A stretch of 64,000 bases of DNA from Orientallactaga sibirica (taxonomy: Eukaryota; Chordata; Mammalia; Rodentia; Dipodidae), in NCBI GenBank assembly GCA_036365145.1, contig JAEOAD010000888.1, positions 1,901,501-1,965,500 on the forward strand, read 5' to 3'. The translations under genes were made by a program, and so were the position numbers. The notes beneath the pieces are model-generated. The model had not been told where the DNA came from and made no database searches. It worked only from the letters and a program-made list of their open reading frames with translations. Below are positions 41,153 through 49,100 of the stretch, piece by piece; positions within the stretch are counted from its first letter, which is position 1, and each line of letters starts with the position of its first letter.

Positions 41153-44100
41153 TGTGCCTGTATGCACTGAGAGAATGATAATCAAGTTGAGTGAAAAACC
41201 ACCGGGCAGGGGTTACGTGCATATGCTTTTGTTGGATTGTCCCTGTGGCCTGGACATGGAGCCCAGGGTCTTGCACCTGCTAGGCAGGTGCCCTGCCACT
41301 GAGTTAAGTATATACCAAGCTCTTTGTACTTTTGCTTTTTATTTATTTAAAAAATATTTTACTTATTTATTTATTTATTATTTATTTATTTTTGGCTTTT
41401 TGAGGTAGGGTCTCACTCTAGTCCAGGCTGATCTGGAATTCACTATGTAGTCTCAGGGTGGCCTCAAACTCACGGCGATCCTCCTACCTCTGCATCCCGA
41501 GTGCTGGGATTAAAGGTGTGTGCCATTATACCCAGCTTTATTTCTTTTTATTTAAAAAATATTTTATTTATTTGCAAGCAGGGAAAGAAAGAGAGAAGAG
41601 AAGAGAAGAGAAGAGAAGAGAAGAGAGGAGAAGAGAAGGGAAGAGAAGGGAAGAGAAGGGGAGACAGAGAGAATTGACCTGCAAGGGCTTCCAGCCACTG
41701 CAAAAGAAACTCCAGACGCATGCATCACTTTGTGCATCTGGCTTTACGTGGGTACTAGGGAATCAAATGTAGGTCATTAGGCTCTGTAGGCAAGTGCCTT
41801 AAGTGCTGAGTCATCTCTCCAGCCCCTACTTTTTTTTGTTGTTGTTTTGTTTTGTTTTATTTTTTCTTTTTTGGGTAGGGTTTCACTCTAGCCCAGGCTG
41901 ACCTGGAATTCACTATGTAGTCTCAGGGTGGCCTTGAACTCTCGGCGATCCTCCTACCTCTGCCTCCCGAGTGCTGGGATTAAAGGCGGGCACCACCATG
42001 TCTGGCTCAGCCCCTACTTTTTATTTTGGACATGATCTCCCTGAATTGCCCAGATTGGCCTTGAATTTACAATTCTCTTGCCTCAGCCTCCTGAGTGACT
42101 GGAATTACAAGCATGTGCCACTCCATTCAACCATCCTGTGTTCAGAGAAAAGCACAGATGTATGTGTGTGTAGATTTTGGGGGGGACAGATAAACTACTA
42201 TTGGGAGGAAAGAATAGAGTCAGCAGTATAGATTCATTTACTATTATTTATCCTTTCATACTGCTTGAACTGTTTAAAACATTCATTGCTGTTTTCATAA
42301 TAATAAAACCATCATTTCTAGCTTGCTGCATAAAAGTGGTGTCTTGGGTTGAGGGTGTAGTTCAGTGGGAGATCACTTACCTAAATTCCATCCCCAGACC
42401 GGGAAGAAAAAAACAGTTGTCTTTCACTTTATATATTGCTTGTAGAGGTGACTATCTTTCAACACACTGTTGGCTGCCCACATTTCTGCTTTTGTGAATT
42501 GGCACTTTGTGCTCATTTATCTATTGAGGACTTGGGGTTTGCATCCTAAACTCAATGAAGGGCTGGGGATATGGCTCAGTTGGTAGAGGGTTTGCTTAGA
42601 ATGCATTAAATCCTGAGTTCAGTCCCCAGTACCGCATAAATAGGATGTGGTGGTGCATGTCTATAATCCCAGCACTTGGGAGGCAGAGGTAGGAGGATCG
42701 CCATGAGTTCGAGGCCACCCTGAGACTACAGAGTGAATTCCAGGTCAGCCTGGGCTATACAGTGAGACCCTACCTTGAAAAAAAAAAAAAAAAAAAAAAG
42801 AAAAAGAAAAGAAAAGAAAAGAAAAAGAACAAATTGGGCTGGGGAGATGGCTAGTGGTTAAGGTGCTTGCCTGCAAAGCCTAAGGACCCATGTTTGACTC
42901 TCCAGATCCCATGTTAGCCATATGCAAAGGTGAGGCAAGAGCAAGATCACACATGCCCACTAGGTGGCACAAGCATCTGGAGTTCAATATCATTGGCTGA
43001 GGCCCTGGTGTGCCAATTCTCTCTATATATCTCTCACTCTTACTCACTAAAATAAAGATTAAGAACCGGGTGTGGTGGCACATACCTTTAATCCCAGCAC
43101 TTGGGAGGCAAAGGTAGGAGGATTGCCCTGAGTTCGAGGCCACCCTGAGACTATAGAGTGAATTCCAGGTCAGTCTAGGCTAGAGTGAGACCCTTACCTT
43201 GAAAAACCAAAATAAATAAAATATAAAATAAAATAAAATAAAATAAAATAAAATAAAGATTTTAAAAATGAACTTGCCGGGTGTGGTGGCTCACGCCTTT
43301 AATCCCAGCACTCGGGAGGCAGAGGTAGGAGGATCGCCATGAGTTCGAGGCCACCCTGAGACTACAGAGTGAATTCCAGGTCAGCCTGGGCTATACAGTG
43401 AGACCCTACCTCGAAAAACCAAAAAAAAAAAAAAAAAAGAAGAAGAACTTGACGGAGGCTATAACCACTCACGTGGAGGTGCTGACTTCCACAGGGTCTG
43501 GCCAGAGGGGCTTGGAGGTGATGCCAAAGGAGAGGACATACAGCTTCTCCTTGAGGCTTAGCTGCTCATCAATGAGACTCTGTGGACAAAAGAACACGAG
43601 TGGCTCACAGAGCAGGGGCCATGTTGAGCCCAGCTTCACCCTCTTGCCTGGGCTGGCTCCTGTGCTGAAATCGGGGTACCTGGGCCTGAGCTTGGTGGCC
43701 AGCCTCAAGCTGACATTTGTTTCGAGTCTGTTGGGTCTCATGTGTGTGAGCTGAGCATCTTTGTCACTCATCTCATCTGCTAGGCCTGGGCAATGGGCAC
43801 CTAATGGTGGCACATAGTGAGGGAGAACGGAAGTCAGGACAGAGGTTTTGATTCAAGGCAATGAGAGCCGGGGATGGAGCAACAGACACAACACCAGCCC
43901 GCTCTGAATCTCAAGCAGCAGCCGGTGAGTGTTCCTCAGGAGCCACCCCTCCCTCTTCCTGATCAGCTAGAACGTTCACCTGCCTGCGCCCACTGGAGCC
44001 TCACTCTGGATAACAGTAAACCGGTCAAGCGTCTGCCTCAGGGGTCACTGGAAACTCAGTCCAAAGGACTTGTCGTCAGGGGAGCCTGTCCCCCAACACC

Positions 44101-46093
44101 AATGAAACCCAGAATGAGGACAAGCCTGGCCAACACGGAGCCTTTCAAGGCTTTGCTGGACCTTTATAAAATACAAGGAGTGATTGATGCTGTGGTCCCT
44201 ATCCCAAACTTTAGGGGCTTTCTCACACTCACAAGTCTCTCTGTCAGCTATCATACTGGACCCTTTTCACAAGCTCCTTTCACCCTACAGCAGCTGTGTG
44301 AGGCAGACATGTTGCTCTTGCCCTCGTTTCACAGAGGCACTATAAGGCACTGAGAGATTGAGTCCCACAGCCCCATAGTCTGGAAGTGATGGAGGGCCAG
44401 GAGTTGACCCCACTCATCTGACTCTGCAGTTCTGAGCTTTTCTCTTCTGGACGCACCAAATAAACCAGAATAGCTTCTCTGTCCAGAAAAGACCAGGCCT
44501 GTCAGCCTTGAACTCCAGTTCTCACATATGCTGTCCAGGAAACCTGGAGCTTTTGAGGCAACGTCTAGGTAGATCTACTGCTGTGGGAGAGAAATACTAG
44601 AAGTTCACACTGCAAGTGGAAATGACTCCGTGGTGGGGTTTTGAAGAATTCCACATATTTCTTTCACAGTAGGTGCTAATTAGGTGTTCTTTAGAAAACA
44701 CCCTGGTTTGCATTTGTTTTAACAAAACCAGTGAGCAAGTGCGTAAGGGGAAGGTGGAAGGATAGGGTGGCTCCAGGTACATCCAGTGCTAGAGAGACTT
44801 ACTGTAAGGTCCCTTTGGAACTCCTCTGACTGAGGGCCACTGCTGACCACAGACACATCGATGAGGATGCCCACCCTGGCTCCCTTGATGAGGCCAAACA
44901 CCTAAAATCACAGAAAACATTTCAAAACAGTCAGCTCTCCCAGTGCAGAGAGAACAGCCCTCTCACCCTGACAGGAAGAAGCAGGTAGAAGCCCCACTCG
45001 TAGGACAAAGCTTAAAGACCCAAGGTCCTAGAGGCTGGAGAGATGGCTCAGTGGTTAAAATTGCTTGCTTGAAAAGCCTGATGGCCCGGGGTTCAATTCC
45101 CCAGTTCCCCACATACTGACAGATACACAAAGAGACATATGTGTTTGAAGTTTGTTTGCAGAAGCAAGAGACCTTGGCATACCCGTTTTCTCACCCTCTT
45201 TTTTTTAAATCCTTTATTTGTATTGATTTATTAGAGACACAGTGAAGGAGAGGGAGAGAGAAAGAGTGAGAATGGGCACACCAGGGCCTCCAACCACTGC
45301 AAATAAACTCCAGACGCATGCACCACCATGTGCATCTGGCTTACGTGGACCTGGAGAATTGAACCGGGGTCCTTAGGCTTTGCAGGCATGCGCCTTAACC
45401 ACTAAGCCATCTCTCCAGCCCCTCACCCTCTTTTTTAAAAAAGAGAGAGACAGAGAATGGGCACACCAGGGCCTCCAGCTACTGCAAACAAACTCTAGAG
45501 AGATGCATGTGCCACCTTGTGCATATGGCTTATGTGTGTCTTGGGGAATCGAACCTGGGTCTTTTGGCTTTGCAGGAAAGCACCTTAACTGCTAAGCCAC
45601 CTCTCCAGCCCTCCCCTGCCTCTGTCTTTCTCTCATAGGTAAATATTTAAGATCTGAGGTCCTGACAGTTCCAGGCATGGTCTGCTCCCAGAATTCCTTC
45701 TTCCTTTATATCTACTGTCTAGTCTCATAAAGTGATACATGAAGTTACAGAATGTCTACAAACTCATCCTTTGAACAATATGACTTTGATGTCTAATCAC
45801 GGCAGTCTATTTAAACCAGTCTCTCTAGATTCATGTCTCCTCCAGCAATGAAACACAGATGTGAAAAACTTTGCTTTTTTAAATTAAATCAAATTAAATT
45901 TACTTTTTATGTTTTAAGGCAGAGTCTCACTCCAGCCCAGACTGACCTGGACCTTACTCTGTAGCTCAGGCTGGCCATGAACTCACAGTGATCCTCCTAC
46001 TTCAGCCTCCTAAGTGCTGGCACTAACATGAGCCACCACTCCTGGCTGTATAGGGGTAGACCACTCCTGATCAGAACCTTTTTTATTTTCTAT

Positions 46094-46127
<34 letters not shown>

Positions 46128-49100
46128 GTTTTTCGAGATAGGGTCTCACTCTAGCCTAGGCTGTAGTCTCAGGCTGGTCTCAAATTCACAGTGATCGTCC
46201 TACCTCTGCCTCCTGAGTGCTGGGATTAAAGGCATGTGCCACCACGCCCTGCTGCACCGGAATCTTTTTATCCCATCCCATCGTCACTTCCCACGTTGCT
46301 CCCTCCATGCTTGTTGCTCCAGGAATGTGCCACACTTGATCCTGCCTTGGGATCTTTGCCCTTGCTGTGTGCTCTTCTGGAAAATTCTCCCCGAGTGGGG
46401 TCACTTCCTCACATCCTTTGGGTGTCTGTTCAAATGCCCCATCCTCACAATGTTCCCTCTGACTGTTATATTTAAGTGGCTCTTTTTCTACTGTTCCTTA
46501 CTGGCCATCCTAGACTACATAGTGAATTCCAGGTCATCCTGGGCCAGATGAAACCCTACCTCGAACAACAACAAAAGAAAGAATTCTCTATTTAGCTGAA
46601 GCCAACCTAACTTGCAAAGCTGTCATTTGCAATGGGAAGGGTTCTAAACAACACAGATGGAACCAGTGAAGGGGACAAAGAGAGACTCGTGACTGTTACC
46701 TTCTTGCTGTCCTCTGTGAGCCATTGCACTCTCTGCTGGTAGCGCTCAATGGTGCTGTCAAGAGACCAGAAAGATGCATCACCCACAGCCAGCATCCCCA
46801 CACTTACATTTATAGAAGGAAGGAGGTGGTGTTGCAGAAATCACCTGACCAAGAGCAGCTTGTGGGAAAAAGGTTTATTTTGGCTTACAGGCTCAAGGGG
46901 AAGCTCCATGATGGCAGGGGAAATGATGACATGAGCAGAGGGTGGACATCAACTCCTGGCCAACATCAGGTAGACAACATGAACAGGAGAGTGAGTCAAA
47001 CACTGGCAAGGGGAAACTGGCTATAACACCCATAAGCCTGCCCCCAAAAATACACTGCCTCCAAGAGGTGTTAATTCTTAAATCTCTATCAGCTGGGAAC
47101 CTAGCATTCAGACTACCTAAGTTTATGGGGACTACAAGTGGGACTGCAAATTTTGTTTATCTTTTGTTTTTTTTTTTAAAGGGCATAACTTTTAAAAAAA
47201 TATTTATTTATTTTTTTTATTTGAAAAACAGAGAGAGGCATAAAGAGAGAGAATGGACACATAGCTGCTGCTAGTGAACTTCAGACACACTGCCACCTTG
47301 TGCATCTGGCTTACATGGGTCCTGGGGAATCAAATCTGGGTCCTTTGGCTTCACCTGCAAGTGGCTTAACCACTAATCCATCCCTCCAGCCCAAGTTTTA
47401 TTTATCTCGATCATTTTTGTTGTTGTTTTTTCAAGGTAGCATCTCACTCTAGACCAGGCTGACCTGAAACTGACTCTGTAGTCCCAGCCTGGCCTTGAAC
47501 CCATGAAGAGTCTTCTACCTCTACCTCACAAATGCTGGGATTAAAGGCAAATGCCACTATGGCCTGGCTTAATTTTTTTTTTTTTTTTTTTTTTTTGAGA
47601 CAGGGTATGATGTAGTCCAAGCTGGTCTCAAACTCTGTAAGTTGAGAATGGCCTTGAATTTCTGATCCTCCTTGCCTCCACCTCCCTGGTGCTGGGATTA
47701 CAAGTGTGTACCACCATGCCGTTGTCTTAACCTCTCTAGTCTTCCATGACAGAAGTTAGTAAATAGTTGCTTCTCAGATTGCTTACTAAATACCAGAGGA
47801 CCTTCTCGAACTTCCTGACAGCCAAGCACACATTCCCATGAGCAGCTGGACACCAGTATATGACAGAGCCTCGGGGTAAGGGCTCAGTCACTTGAATTTA
47901 ACTGAGCTGCCTCACTGAGGTCAAGTGGGATTTAGGGGCACAGAGAAGAGTTAGGAAGGACTACGAGTATGAAAGCATGGGCGGAAGCAGCAGGTAGAGT
48001 CTTGGGGAATCTGTGAGTATAAATACATAGCTTAGAGGATGAGCATTGTAATGAGACCTGCTTGTGCGGGAGACAGCTTCGCCAAGGACTGTGTGCCCTT
48101 AGACGGGGTAGAACCTCTCTGGGCCTCAGTTTCATCATCTTCTGCATGAAGCTAATCACAGGACTCTACTCAGGTCAATTTGCCAAAGATCAACTAATTG
48201 AAAATCAATTTGCTAAATGACTGATTAGCTAAAACTCCTTTAAAATGCTGAACTCACTAAAAGCAACCAACCCAAATATTACTGAATTCTACATGTGTGC
48301 AGCGGCCTATACTTGTAATCTTAGTACTGTGAAGGCTGGTTAGGCAGGAGGATCACAAGTTCAAAACCAGCCTAGACAATATAGTGAGCCCCTATATCTA
48401 TCTAATTAACTAACTTAGGTACCTACCTACCTGTTATATGATTCTTTTAAACATCCTAAATCCCCAAAATTTCTATAAAGTTTACAGCTAAAGTGTTTTG
48501 ATAAATTTGACAAATTGGTTATTGTGTGAATAACCTTTTAGCAAATGACTTCTGGTTAGCTGTGTTAAGAACAATACAATTATAAGGATGAAATAAGATA
48601 ATGCATGCAGTCCTTAGCAGAATGCCTAGAACATGAATAAATACTAGCTATTAATTTTCATCATAGCTTTTTGGAAAACCTCAGGCCAGCAGTAATCATG
48701 GATCGAAGATAGCTGCCATGGGGATGGCATTTTAAGGACCTTCCTGTCTACTGATTATCAAATGACATGCTTGTGCGTGTGTTCTGACAGTAAGTATAGA
48801 TACATATTTATAAGTGTGGATGTGACACTTATGCTATCAAGATTGACTTGGGAATGGAATGCATGTACATATCTGATACACATTTGAAAGGAGTGAACCC
48901 AGCCATTTCAACTCTGAAAGTAGTCACTTAGCCACTAACCATCAAATGAGGCTGGGAACTTTTAGGCTTTCATACAAAGGGACCATAGATATCAACTTTT
49001 TAATTTAAGACCAGAGGAAACTAGGCATAGAGGTGGACAAAGGCTGTGTGAGGTCCCAAGGAGATCACTTGTGATCAAGTGTTCAGGCTGGGAAATGAGT

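Larger units (their letters stand above)
39997..43430. repeat. Dense SINE region right before exon 5
   Basis: Long DIP-like (plus) 39997-40275; DIP-like (minus) 40277-40490; ID-like (plus) 40525-40600; DIP-like (plus) 40690-40895; TG microsatellite 41115-41151; ID-like (minus) 41245-41312; B1 (minus) 41393-41537; DIP-like (minus) 41555-41825 with a GAAGA array 41590-41665; B1 (minus) 41868-42008; diverged B1 42020-42130; ID-like (plus) 42340-42400 and 42558-42645; B1 (plus) 42647-42800; long DIP-like (plus) 42836-43055; B1 (plus) 43065-43210 and 43277-43430. Confidence 0.7.

Noticed and set aside
43874..44353. 159-codon plus-strand frame in a repeat-poor intron
   Set aside because: No recognised similarity or splice context; it extends into an old MIR. 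Left uncalled.
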